Below are positions 1 to 14,600 of a stretch of 64,000 bases of DNA, piece after piece. Positions within the stretch are counted from its first letter, which is position 1; each line of letters opens with the position of its first letter. This DNA is from Nemertoderma westbladi (taxonomy: Eukaryota > Xenacoelomorpha > Nemertodermatida > Nemertodermatidae): assembly GCA_032718475.1 (NCBI GenBank), contig JAUCBJ010002550.1, positions 1 through 64,000 on the forward strand. The letters are read 5' to 3'. Below the pieces are notes generated by a model. The model was not told the origin of the DNA, searched no databases, and was given only the letters and a program-made list of their open reading frames with translations. The position numbers and the translations under genes are program-made.

Positions 1-3000
1 TACTATAATACATCCTGTAGTTACCACGTAGAGCCTATACTATACTATAATACATCCTGTAGTTACCACGTAGAACGAACCCGTACTATAATACATCCTG
101 TAGTTACCACGTAGAACGAACCTGTACTATAATACATCCTGTAGTTACCACGTAGAGCCTATACTATAATACATCCTGTAGTTACCACGTAGAGCCTATA
201 CTATAATACATCCTGTAGTTACCACGTAGAACGAACCTATACTATAATACATCCTGTAGTTACCACGTAGAACGAACCTGTACTATAATACATCCTGTAG
301 TTACCACGTAGAACGAACCTGTACTATAATACATCCTGTAGTTACCACGTAGAACGAACCTGTACTATAATACATCCTGTAGTTACCACGTAGAACGAAC
401 CTGTACTATAATACATCCTGTAGTTACCACGTAGAACGAACCCGTACTATAATACATCCTGTAGTTACCACGTAGAACGAACCTGTACTATAATACATCC
501 TGTAGTTACCACGTAGAACCTATACTATAATACATCCTGTAGTTACCACGTAGAGCCTATACTATAATACATCCTGTAGTTACCACGTAGAGCCTATACT
601 ATAATACATCCTGTAGTTACCACGTAGAACGAACCTGTACTATAATACATCCTGTAGTTACCACGTAGAACGAACCTGTACTATAATACATCCTGTAGTT
701 ACCACGTAGAACCTATACTATACTATAATACATCCTGTAGTTACCACGTAGAACGAACCTGTACTATAATACATCCTGTAGTTACCACGTAGAGCCTATA
801 CTATAATACATCCTGTAGTTACCACGTAGAACGAACCCGTACTATAATACATCCTGTAGTTACCACGTAGAACCTATACTATACTATAATACATCCTGTA
901 GTTACCACGTAGAACGAACCCGTACTATAATATAATACATCCTGTAGTTACCACGTAGAACGAACCCGTACTATAATACATCCTGTAGTTACCACGTAGA
1001 ACGAACCTGTACTATAATACATCCTGTAGTTACCACGTAGAGCCTATACTATAATACATCCTGTAGTTACCACGTAGAGCCTATACTATAATACATCCTG
1101 TAGTTACCACGTAGAGCCTATACTATAATACATCCTGTAGTTACCACGTAGAGCCTATACTATAATACATCCTGTAGTTACCACGTAGAGCCTATACTAT
1201 AATACATCCTGTAGTTACCACGTAGAACGAACCTGTACTATAATACATCCTGTAGTTACCACGTAGAACGAACCTGTACTATAATACATCCTGTAGTTAC
1301 CACGTAGAACCTATACTATACTATAATACATCCTGTAGTTACCACGTAGAACGAACCTGTACTATAATACATCCTGTAGTTACCACGTAGAGCCTATACT
1401 ATACTATAATACATCCTGTAGTTACCACGTAGAACGAACCTGTACTATAATACATCCTGTAGTTACCACGTAGAGCCTATACTATAATACATCCTGTAGT
1501 TACCACGTAGAGCCTATACTATAATACATCCTGTAGTTACCACGTAGAGCCTATACTATAATACATCCTGTAGTTACCACGTAGAACCTATACTATACTA
1601 TAATACATCCTGTAGTTACCACGTAGAACCTATACTATACTATAATACATCCTGTAGTTACCACGTAGAACCTATACTATACTATAATACATCCTGTAGT
1701 TACCACGTAGAGCCTATACTATACTATAATACATCCTGTAGTTACCACGTAGAACCTATACTATACTATAATACATCCTGTAGTTACCACGTAGAGCCTA
1801 TACTATAATACATCCTGTAGTTACCACGTAGAACGAACCCGTACTATAATACATCCTGTAGTTACCACGTAGAACCTATACTATACTATAATACATCCTG
1901 TAGTTACCACGTAGAACGAACCCGTACTATAATACATCCTGTAGTTACCACGTAGAGCCTATACTATACTATAATACATCCTGTAGTTACCACGTAGAAC
2001 CTATACTATACTATAATACATCCTGTAGTTACCACGTAGAGCCTATACTATACTATAATACATCCTGTAGTTACCACGTAGAGCCTATACTATACTATAA
2101 TACATCCTGTAGTTACCACGTAGAACGAACCCGTACTATAATACATCCTGTAGTTACCACGTAGAGCCTATACTATAATACATCCTGTAGTTACCACGTA
2201 GAACGAACCCGTACTATAATACATCCTGTAGTTACCACGTAGAACGAACCTATACTATAATACATCCTGTAGTTACCACGTAGAACCTATACTATAATAC
2301 ATCCTGTAGTTACCACGTAGAACGAACCCGTACTATAATACATCCTGTAGTTACCACGTAGAGCCTATACTATAATACATCCTGTAGTTACCACGTAGAA
2401 CGAACCCGTACTATAATACATCCTGTAGTTACCACGTAGAGCCTATACTATACTATAATACATCCTGTAGTTACCACGTAGAACGAACCCGTACTATAAT
2501 ACATCCTGTAGTTACCACGTAGAGCCTATACTATACTATATACATCCTGTAGTTACCACGTAGAGCCTATACTATACTATAATACATCCTGTAGTTACCA
2601 CGTAGAGCCTATACTATACTATAATACATCCTGTAGTTACCACGTAGAGCCTATACTATACTATAATACATCCTGTAGTTACCACGTAGAACGAACCTAT
2701 ACTATAATACATCCTGTAGTTACCACGTAGAGCCTATACTATAATACATCCTGTAGTTACCACGTAGAGCCTCATACTATAATACATCCTGTAGTTACCA
2801 CGTAGAGCCTCATACTATAATACATCCTGTAGTTACCACGTAGAGCCCTATACTATAATACATCCTGTAGTTACCACGTAGAGCCTATACTATAATACAT
2901 CCTGTAGTTACCACGTAGAGCCTATACTATACTATAATACATCCTGTAGTTACCACGTAGAGCCTATACTATACTATAATACATCCTGTAGTTACCACGT

Positions 3001-6000
3001 AGAGCCTATACTATACTATAATACATCCTGTAGTTACCACGTAGAGCCTATACTATACTATAATACATCCTGTAGTTACCACGTAGAGCCTATACTATAC
3101 TATAATACATCCTGTAGTTACCACGTAGAGCCTATACTATACTATAATACATCCTGTAGTTACCACGTAGAGCCTATACTATACTATAATACATCCTGTA
3201 GTTACCACGTAGAGCAACTATACTATAATACATCCTGTAGTTACCACGTAGAACGAACCTATACTATAATACATCCTGTAGTTACCACGTAGAGCCTATA
3301 CTATACTATATACATCCTGTAGTTACCACGTAGAGCCTATACTATACTATAATACATCCTGTAGTTACCACGTAGAGCCTATACTATAATACATCCTGTA
3401 GTTACCACGTAGAGCCTATACTATACTATAATACATCCTGTAGTTACCACGTAGAGCCTATACTATACTATAATACATCCTGTAGTTACCACGTAGAGCC
3501 TATACTATACTATAATACATCCTGTAGTTACCACGTAGAGCCTATACTATACTATAATACATCCTGTAGTTACCACGTAGAGCCTATACTATAATACATC
3601 CTGTAGTTACCACGTAGACCGAACCTATACTATAATACATCCTGTAGTTACCACGTAGAACGAACCTATACTATAATACATCCTGTAGTTACCACGTAGA
3701 GCCTATACTATACTATAATACATCCTGTAGTTACCACGTAGAGACCTATACTATAATACATCCTGTAGTTACCACGTAGAGCCTATACTATACTATAATA
3801 CATCCTGTAGTTACCACGTAGAGCCTATACTATACTATAATACATCCTGTAGTTACCACGTAGAGCCTATACTATAATACATCCTGTAGTTACCACGTAG
3901 AACCGATACCTGTACTATAATACATCCTGTAGTTACCACGTAGAGCCTATACTATAATACATCCTGTAGTTACCACGTAGAGCCTATACTATACTATAAT
4001 ACATCCTGTAGTTACCACGTAGAACCTATACTATACTATAATACATCCTGTAGTTACCACGTAGAGCCTATACTATACTATAATACATCCTGTAGTTACC
4101 ACGTAGAGCCTATACTATAATACATCCTGTAGTTACCACGTAGAGCCTATACTATACTATAATACATCCTGTAGTTACCACGTAGAGCCTATACTATACT
4201 ATAATACATCCTGTAGTTACCACGTAGAACGAACCTATACTATAATACATCCTGTAGTTACCACGTAGAACGAACCTATACTATAATACATCCTGTAGTT
4301 ACCACGTAGAGCCTATACTATAATACATCCTGTAGTTACCACGTAGAACCTATACTATACTATAATACATCCTGTAGTTACCACGTAGAGCCTATACTAT
4401 AATACATCCTGTAGTTACCACGTAGAACGAACCTATACTATAATACATCCTGTAGTTACCACGTAGAACCTATACTATACTATAATACATCCTGTAGTTA
4501 CCACGTAGAACGAACCTATACTATAATACATCCTGTAGTTACCACGTAGAGCCTATACTATACTATAATACATCCTGTAGTTACCACGTAGAACGAACCT
4601 ATACTATAATACATCCTGTAGTTACCACGTAGAGCCTATACTATAATACATCCTGTAGTTACCACGTAGAGCCTATACTATAATACATCCTGTAGTTACC
4701 ACGTAGAGCCTATACTATACTATAATACATCCTGTAGTTACCACGTAGAGCCTATACTATACTATAATACATCCTGTAGTTACCACGTAGAGCCTATACT
4801 ATAATACATCCTGTAGTTACCACGTAGAGCCTATACTATAATACATCCTGTAGTTACCACGTAGAGCCTATACTATAATACATCCTGTAGTTACCACGTA
4901 GACCGATACCTATACTATAATACATCCTGTAGTTACCACGTAGAGCCTATACTATAATACATCCTGTAGTTACCACGTAGAGCCTATACTATAATACATC
5001 CTGTAGTTACCACGTAGAGCCTATACTATACTATAATACATCCTGTAGTTACCACGTAGAGCCTATACTATAATACATCCTGTAGTTACCACGTAGAACG
5101 AACCTGTACTATAATACATCCTGTAGTTACCACGTAGAACCTATACTATACTATAATACATCCTGTAGTTACCACGTAGAGCCTATACTATACTATAATA
5201 CATCCTGTAGTTACCACGTAGAACCTATACTATAATACATCCTGTAGTTACCACGTAGAGCCTTCTATACTATAATACATCCTGTAGTTACCACGTAGAA
5301 CGAACCTATACTATAATACATCCTGTAGTTACCACGTAGAGCCTATACTATAATACATCCTGTAGTTACCACGTAGAGCCTATACTATACTATAATACAT
5401 CCTGTAGTTACCACGTAGAGCCTATACTATAATACATCCTGTAGTTACCACGTAGAGACCTATACTATACTATAATACATCCTGTAGTTACCACGTAGAG
5501 CCTATACTATAATACATCCTGTAGTTACCACGTAGAACGAACCTATACTATAATACATCCTGTAGTTACCACGTAGAACGAACCTATACTATAATACATC
5601 CTGTAGTTACCACGTAGAGACCTATACTATAATACATCCTGTAGTTACCACGTAGAACGAACCCGTACTATAATACATCCTGTAGTTACCACGTAGAACG
5701 AACCTATACTATAATACATCCTGTAGTTACCACGTAGAACGAACCCGTACTATAATACATCCTGTAGTTACCACGTAGAACGAACCCGTACTATAATACA
5801 TCCTGTAGTTACCACGTAGAACCTATACTATAATACATCCTGTAGTTACCACGTAGAGCCTATACTATACTATAATACATCCTGTAGTTACCACGTAGAG
5901 CCTATACTATACTATAATACATCCTGTAGTTACCACGTAGAGCCTATACTATACTATAATACATCCTGTAGTTACCACGTAGAACGAACCTATACTATAA

Positions 6001-6863
6001 TACATCCTGTAGTTACCACGTAGAACGAACCTATACTATAATACATCCTGTAGTTACCACGTAGAGCAACTATACTATAATACATCCTGTAGTTACCACG
6101 TAGAACGAACCTATACTATAATACATCCTGTAGTTACCACGTAGAACCTATACTATAATACATCCTGTAGTTACCACGTAGAGCCTATACTATACTATAA
6201 TACATCCTGTAGTTACCACGTAGAGCCTATACTATAATACATCCTGTAGTTACCACGTAGAGCCTATACTATACTATAATACATCCTGTAGTTACCACGT
6301 AGAGCCTATACTATACTATAATACATCCTGTAGTTACCACGTAGACGAACCTATACTATAATACATCCTGTAGTTACCACGTAGAACGAACCTATACTAT
6401 AATACATCCTGTAGTTACCACGTAGAGCCTATACTATACTATAATACATCCTGTAGTTACCACGTAGAGCCTATACTATACTATAATACATCCTGTAGTT
6501 ACCACGTAGAGCCTATACTATACTATAATACATCCTGTAGTTACCACGTAGAGCCTATACTATACTATAATACACCCTGTAGTTACCACGTAGAGCCTAT
6601 ACTATACTATAATACATCCTGTAGTTACCACGTAGAACGAACCTATACTATAATACATCCTGTAGTTACCACGTAGAACCTATACTATACTATAATACAT
6701 CCTGTAGTTACCACGTAGAGCCTATACTATACTATAATACACCCTGTAGTTACCACGTAGAACCTATCTATACTATAATACATCCTGTAGTTACCACGTA
6801 GAACGAACCTATACTATAATACATCCTGTAGTTACCACGTAGAACGAACCTATACTATAATAC
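1..6863. repeat. Tandem satellite array, left block
   Basis: Head-to-tail units share a nearly invariant 29-base core beginning TATAATACATCCTGTAG and ending CCACGTAGA. The core is followed by one of a few spacers: GCCTATAC, ACCTATAC, ACGAACCTGTAC (or TATAC/CGTAC endings), GCCTATACTATAC or ACCTATACTATAC. Units are therefore 37, 41 or 42 bp. Cores differ only rarely (for example ACACCC for ACATCC near 6571 and 6740), so the array is strongly homogenised. The array already runs at base 1, so its left end is outside the window. It stops at 6863, where a LINE is inserted. Open frames inside it are by-products of the repeat. Confidence 0.98.
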
Positions 6864-6916
6864 TACTAGTACTACTACTACTACTAGGATCGGCATGCTG
6901 CATTGCAGCTGCATTT
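6864..6916 (-). repeat. LINE-A 3' UTR with stem-loop and (TAG)n tail
   Basis: After the stop codon, the minus strand has only about 30 bases before a (TAG)n microsatellite tail at 6864-6887. This short UTR contains a perfect 6-bp stem (GCTGCA A TGCAGC). The same stem and tail recur at 58957-58990. A conserved hairpin next to a simple-repeat tail is a plausible recognition site for the element's RT; that role is inferred. Confidence 0.75.
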
Positions 6917-8621
6917 TTAAAAATGCTGTGCCGGCTTGTCAACAAAATTGCACCGCCACAACTCCCTATCACCCATGACATTTGCTAGATCATCCGCATC
7001 TTTAAGGCCAGTGTCCTTTAAGATGCGTCTCAAGAAAGTCATGGGCTGTCCACCATGCTTATTCACTCCATGAGGCTGCCAAAGTACAAGATTATGCACT
7101 GGCTGGTCCTCACGGCGAAAGCAATGTCCTGCAAAGCGGAGGCGATTTTGTTCTAGTGTCAAGCTTGGGGGAACCAATGAGACACCTCCAATGTTATATA
7201 GTGTCTGGTTGGAGATGTGTGCATTGTACTTGACACAATGTACCCGGCGTAGCATTCTTGTGAATGTGCCATCCAGAGATTTGGTGTCCTCAGCAGTTAG
7301 AGCCCAGCATGGACTCCCGTAGAGGAGTACTGGAACTACTGCTGCTCTGAATAATCGGACCTTAAGTTTCCGATTAATTCTAGGTGACTTCCAAATCCTG
7401 GAAAGCCTATTCAAGGCTGCCCATGCCTTTCCCTTACGTATTCGAAGGTCCTCACCTGACTTCCGGATCCATGATCCCAGGTAACAGAAGTCGTCCACAT
7501 GCTCAAGCATACCATCCTTTGAGCTTATGCTCATCCGATCGGAGACTTGCTGAGGACTTTCAAAGTTAACTGTCAGAATTTTGGTCTTTCTGGAGTTAAT
7601 AAAAAGACCAACACTAGAAGCAGCATGTTCTAATGAGCTGAGGAGCCGCTGGGCTCCCTCTAATGATTCTGAGAGTACTCCTAAGTCATCAGCAAAGTCT
7701 AGATCAGTTAGGTACTTGGCAGGATTTCCTCGACTTCTGGAGCCAGTAGGTGGAGTTATCATCACCCCATCATCATTATGATGATCTAAGGACATGCGTA
7801 GAACATAGTCAACCACAATAATGAACAAGAATGGTGCAAGTGTGTCTCCTTGGAGGACGCCCCATAACACTTCAAATGGTTCTGTGTCACCATCAACAGT
7901 AGACACAAATGTTGTCGAACCATCGTATACTGATCTGATTGCTGCAATAATTTCATCAGGAATCCCATATAATGAAAGTATGCTGAACATACGTGAGCGA
8001 GAGACTGAATCAAAGGCCTTGAAGAAGTCAACAAAGATAACAGCCAGATGCCTGTCTTTCTTTTTTGATAACTCTTCAATTATCCTTCTAAGTGCCAAAA
8101 TGGGCTCCATGGTCCCACGACCTTTACGGAACCCATTCTGATTTCCACGTAGCAGTCTCTCAATGGGATCCCTGATGCGATTTAATAGAATTCTATTGTA
8201 TAGTTTTGCAGCAATCGAGATCAATGAGATTCCCCGAAAAGAACCATAGAGTGTTAGGTTGCCCTTCTTGGGAACTGGCACCAACTTATTTGTTTTCATT
8301 TCTTGTGGGACTCTTGTTGTACGGTACATGTCTACTATGATGGGATAGATGAGCTTTAAACACTCAGGTATTTTAAAGACCTCAGGGGGAACACCATCTA
8401 CTCCACTGGCACGATTGGTCTTAATGCTCTTTGCAGCAGCCTTCACTTCTGCAAAGGAGATATCGCCAATGGGAATATCTGGGAGTACAGACTCAGACAC
8501 TTTTACTTCTATAAAGTTATCAGGCAATACCCTGTCATTATTGAGGAGCTTTTCAAAGTGGGCTTTCCAACCATTGAGGCGATCGGCTGGTGATTCAGCC
8601 TTAACCTTGGTGGTTGGTTGG
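6917..8621 (-). CDS. LINE-A reverse transcriptase (5'-truncated ORF)
   Basis: One uninterrupted frame runs from the truncation point at 8621 to a TAA at 6917-6919. An in-frame TTG at 8525-8527 is not a convincing start, because the frame continues upstream through a linker typical of the region between endonuclease and RT (GWKAHFEKLL). Visible RT landmarks are IFVDFFKAFDSV (first catalytic Asp), LQGDTLAPFLF, and LDFADDLGVL carrying the FADD catalytic pair. The C-terminal third contains the NRLRFAGHCFRR type motif followed by a WQPHG...GGQP stretch, common in RTE-like proteins. The endonuclease is absent through truncation. The ORF has no internal stop, so the insertion is fairly recent. It would copy LINE RNA by target-primed reverse transcription if it were complete; this copy cannot move on its own. 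Confidence 0.9.
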
Positions 8622-11600
8622 CTATACTATAATACATCCTGTAGTTACCACGTAGAACCTATACTATACTATAATACATCCTGTAGTTACCACGTAGAAC
8701 GAACCCGTACTATAATACATCCTGTAGTTACCACGTAGAACGAACCTATACTATAATACATCCTGTAGTTACCACGTAGAGCCTATACTATACTATAATA
8801 CATCCTGTAGTTACCACGTAGAGCCTATACTATACTATAATACATCCTGTAGTTACCACGTAGAGCCTATACTATACTATAATACATCCTGTAGTTACCA
8901 CGTAGAACGAACCTATACTATAATACATCCTGTAGTTACCACGTAGAGCCTATACTATACTATAATACATCCTGTAGTTACCACGTAGAGCCTATACTAT
9001 ACTATAATACATCCTGTAGTTACCACGTAGAGCCTATACTATACTATAATACATCCTGTAGTTACCACGTAGAACGAACCTATACTATAATACATCCTGT
9101 AGTTACCACGTAGAACGAACCTGTACTATAATACATCCTGTAGTTACCACGTAGAACGAACCTATACTATAATACATCCTGTAGTTACCACGTAGAGCCT
9201 ATACTATAATACATCCTGTAGTTACCACGTAGAACGAACCTGTACTATAATACATCCTGTAGTTACCACGTAGAACCCTATACTATAATACATCCTGTAG
9301 TTACCACGTAGAACGAACCTGTACTATAATACATCCTGTAGTTACCACGTAGAGCCTATACTATAATACATCCTGTAGTTACCACGTAGAACCTATACTA
9401 TACTATAATACATCCTGTAGTTACCACGTAGAGCCTATACTATACTATAATACATCCTGTAGTTACCACGTAGAGCCTATACTATACTATAATACATCCT
9501 GTAGTTACCACGTAGAGCCTATACTATACTATAATACATCCTGTAGTTACCACGTAGAGCCTATACTATACTATAATACATCCTGTAGTTACCACGTAGA
9601 GCCTATACTATACTATAATACATCCTGTAGTTACCACGTAGAACCTATACTATAATACATCCTGTAGTTACCACGTAGAACGAACCTATACTATAATACA
9701 TCCTGTAGTTACCACGTAGAGCCTATACTATACTATAATACATCCTGTAGTTACCACGTAGAGCCTATACTATACTATAATACATCCTGTAGTTACCACG
9801 TAGAGCCTATACTATACTATAATACATCCTGTAGTTACCACGTAGAACGAACCTGTACTATAATACATCCTGTAGTTACCACGTAGAACGAACCTGTACT
9901 ATAATACATCCTGTAGTTACCACGTAGAGCCTATACTATACTATAATACATCCTGTAGTTACCACGTAGAGCCTATACTATACTATAATACATCCTGTAG
10001 TTACCACGTAGAGCCTATACTATACTATAATACATCCTGTAGTTACCACGTAGAACGAACCTGTACTATAATACATCCTGTAGTTACCACGTAGAACGAA
10101 CCTGTACTATAATACATCCTGTAGTTACCACGTAGAACGAACCTGTACTATAATACATCCTGTAGTTACCACGTAGAGCCTATACTATACTATAATACAT
10201 CCTGTAGTTACCACGTAGAGCCTATACTATACTATAATACATCCTGTAGTTACCACGTAGAGCCTATACTATACTATAATACATCCTGTAGTTACCACGT
10301 AGAACGAACCTGTACTATAATACATCCTGTAGTTACCACGTAGAACGAACCTGTACTATAATACATCCTGTAGTTACCACGTAGAACGAACCTGTACTAT
10401 AATACATCCTGTAGTTACCACGTAGAGCCTATACTATACTATAATACATCCTGTAGTTACCACGTAGAACGAACCTGTACTATAATACATCCTGTAGTTA
10501 CCACGTAGAACCTATACTATACTATAATACATCCTGTAGTTACCACGTAGAACGAACCTATACTATAATACATCCTGTAGTTACCACGTAGAGCCTATAC
10601 TATACTATAATACATCCTGTAGTTACCACGTAGAACCTATACTATAATACATCCTGTAGTTACCACGTAGAACCTATACTATACTATAATACATCCTGTA
10701 GTTACCACGTAGAGCCTATACTATACTATAATACATCCTGTAGTTACCACGTAGAACGAACCTGTACTATAATACATCCTGTAGTTACCACGTAGAACGA
10801 ACCTGTACTATAATACATCCTGTAGTTACCACGTAGAACCTATACTATACTATAATACATCCTGTAGTTACCACGTAGAACCTATACTATACTATAATAC
10901 ATCCTGTAGTTACCACGTAGAACGAACCTGTACTATAATACATCCTGTAGTTACCACGTAGAACGAACCTGTACTATAATACATCCTGTAGTTACCACGT
11001 AGAGCGAACCTGTACTATAATACATCCTGTAGTTACCACGTAGAGCCTAACTATACTATAATACATCCTGTAGTTACCACGTAGAGCCTATACTATACTA
11101 TAATACATCCTGTAGTTACCACGTAGAGCCTATACTATACTATAATACATCCTGTAGTTACCACGTAGAACGAACCTGTACTATAATACATCCTGTAGTT
11201 ACCACGTAGAGCCTATACTATACTATAATACATCCTGTAGTTACCACGTAGAGCCTATACTATACTATAATACATCCTGTAGTTACCACGTAGAACGAAC
11301 CTGTACTATAATACATCCTGTAGTTACCACGTAGAGCCTATACTATACTATAATACATCCTGTAGTTACCACGTAGAACGAACCTGTACTATAATACATC
11401 CTGTAGTTACCACGTAGAACCTATACTATACTATAATACATCCTGTAGTTACCACGTAGAGCCTATACTATACTATAATACATCCTGTAGTTACCACGTA
11501 GAACCTATACTATACTATAATACATCCTGTAGTTACCACGTAGAACGAACCTGTACTATAATACATCCTGTAGTTACCACGTAGAACCTATACTATACTA

Positions 11601-14600
11601 TAATACATCCTGTAGTTACCACGTAGAGCCTATACTATACTATAATACATCCTGTAGTTACCACGTAGAGCCTATACTATACTATAATACATCCTGTAGT
11701 TACCACGTAGAACAACTATACTATAATACATCCTGTAGTTACCACGTAGAACCTATACTATACTATAATACATCCTGTAGTTACCACGTAGAACCTATAC
11801 TATACTATAATACATCCTGTAGTTACCACGTAGAACGAACTATACTATAATACATCCTGTAGTTACCACGTAGAGCCTATACTATACTATAATACATCCT
11901 GTAGTTACCACGTAGAGCCTATACTATACTATAATACATCCTGTAGTTACCACGTAGAACGAACCTGTACTATAATACATCCTGTAGTTACCACGTAGAA
12001 CCTATACTATACTATAATACATCCTGTAGTTACCACGTAGAGCCTATACTATACTATAATACATCCTGTAGTTACCACGTAGAGCCTATACTATACTATA
12101 ATACATCCTGTAGTTACCACGTAGAGCCTATACTATACTATAATACATCCTGTAGTTACCACGTAGAGCCTATACTATACTATAATACATCCTGTAGTTA
12201 CCACGTAGAACGAACCTGTACTATAATACATCCTGTAGTTACCACGTAGAACCTATACTATACTATAATACATCCTGTAGTTACCACGTAGAGCCTATAC
12301 TATACTATAATACATCCTGTAGTTACCACGTAGAACGAACCTATACTATAATACATCCTGTAGTTACCACGTAGAGCCTATACTATACTATAATACATCC
12401 TGTAGTTACCACGTAGAGCCTATACTATACTATAATACATCCTGTAGTTACCACGTAGAACGAACCTATACTATAATACATCCTGTAGTTACCACGTAGA
12501 GCCTATACTATACTATAATACATCCTGTAGTTACCACGTAGACGAACCTATACTATAATACATCCTGTAGTTACCACGTAGAACGAACCTGTACTATAAT
12601 ACATCCTGTAGTTACCACGTAGAGCCTATACTATACTATAATACATCCTGTAGTTACCACGTAGAGCCTATACTATACTATAATACATCCTGTAGTTACC
12701 ACGTAGAACCTATACTATACTATAATACATCCTGTAGTTACCACGTAGAGCCTATACTATACTATAATACATCCTGTAGTTACCACGTAGAACGAACCTG
12801 TACTATAATACATCCTGTAGTTACCACGTAGAGCCTATACTATACTATAATACATCCTGTAGTTACCACGTAGAGCCTATACTATACTATAATACATCCT
12901 GTAGTTACCACGTAGAACGAACCTATACTATAATACATCCTGTAGTTACCACGTAGAGCCTATACTATACTATAATACATCCTGTAGTTACCACGTAGAA
13001 CGAACCTATACTATAATACATCCTGTAGTTACCACGTAGAACGAACCTATACTATAATACATCCTGTAGTTACCACGTAGAGCCTATACTATACTATAAT
13101 ACATCCTGTAGTTACCACGTAGAGCCTATACTATACTATAATACATCCTGTAGTTACCACGTAGAACCTATACTATACTATAATACATCCTGTAGTTACC
13201 ACGTAGAGCCTATACTATACTATAATACATCCTGTAGTTACCACGTAGAGCCTATACTATACTATAATACATCCTGTAGTTACCACGTAGAGCCTATACT
13301 ATACTATAATACATCCTGTAGTTACCACGTAGAACGAACCTGTACTATAATACATCCTGTAGTTACCACGTAGAGCCTATACTATACTATAATACATCCT
13401 GTAGTTACCACGTAGAACGAACCTATACTATAATACATCCTGTAGTTACCACGTAGAACGAACCTGTACTATAATACATCCTGTAGTTACCACGTAGACC
13501 GAACCTATACTATAATACATCCTGTAGTTACCACGTAGAGCCTATACTATACTATAATACATCCTGTAGTTACCACGTAGAACGAACCTGTACTATAATA
13601 CATCCTGTAGTTACCACGTAGAGCCTATACTATACTATAATACATCCTGTAGTTACCACGTAGAACGAACCTGTACTATAATACATCCTGTAGTTACCAC
13701 GTAGAGCCTATACTATACTATAATACATCCTGTAGTTACCACGTAGAACGAACCTATACTATAATACATCCTGTAGTTACCACGTAGAGCCTATACTATA
13801 CTATAATACATCCTGTAGTTACCACGTAGAGCCTATACTATACTATAATACATCCTGTAGTTACCACGTAGAGCCTATACTATACTATAATACATCCTGT
13901 AGTTACCACGTAGAACTAACTATACTATAATACATCCTGTAGTTACCACGTAGAGCCTATACTATACTATAATACATCCTGTAGTTACCACGTAGAGCCT
14001 ATACTATACTATAATACATCCTGTAGTTACCACGTAGAGCCTATACTATACTATAATACATCCTGTAGTTACCACGTAGAGCCTATACTATACTATAATA
14101 CATCCTGTAGTTACCACGTAGAGCCTATACTATAATACATCCTGTAGTTACCACGTAGAGCCTATACTATAATACATCCTGTAGTTACCACGTAGAACCT
14201 ATACTATAATACATCCTGTAGTTACCACGTAGAACCTATACTTACTATAATACATCCTGTAGTTACCACGTAGAGACCTATACTATAATACATCCTGTAG
14301 TTACCACGTAGAGCCTATACTATACTATAATACATCCTGTAGTTACCACGTAGAGCCTATACTATACTATAATACATCCTGTAGTTACCACGTAGAACGA
14401 ACCTGTACTATAATACATCCTGTAGTTACCACGTAGAGCCTATACTATACTATAATACATCCTGTAGTTACCACGTAGAGCCTATACTATACTATAATAC
14501 ATCCTGTAGTTACCACGTAGAGCCTATACTATACTATAATACATCCTGTAGTTACCACGTAGAACGAACTATACTATAATACATCCTGTAGTTACCACGT

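Larger units (their letters stand above)
6864..8621 (-). mobile_element. LINE-A, 5'-truncated non-LTR retrotransposon inserted in the satellite
   Basis: This is a non-satellite block with array on both sides. Read on the minus strand it starts abruptly inside the coding region at 8621 and ends at 6864 with a short 3' UTR and a (TAG)n tail instead of poly(A). The satellite word CTATACTATAATAC lies on both sides (6850-6863 and 8622-8635). It could be a 14-bp target duplication, but a tandem array makes this impossible to prove by eye. A second partial copy with the same 3' end lies at 58957-59258. The RT and C-terminal layout resemble RTE-type LINEs; the clade is uncertain. Confidence 0.92.
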
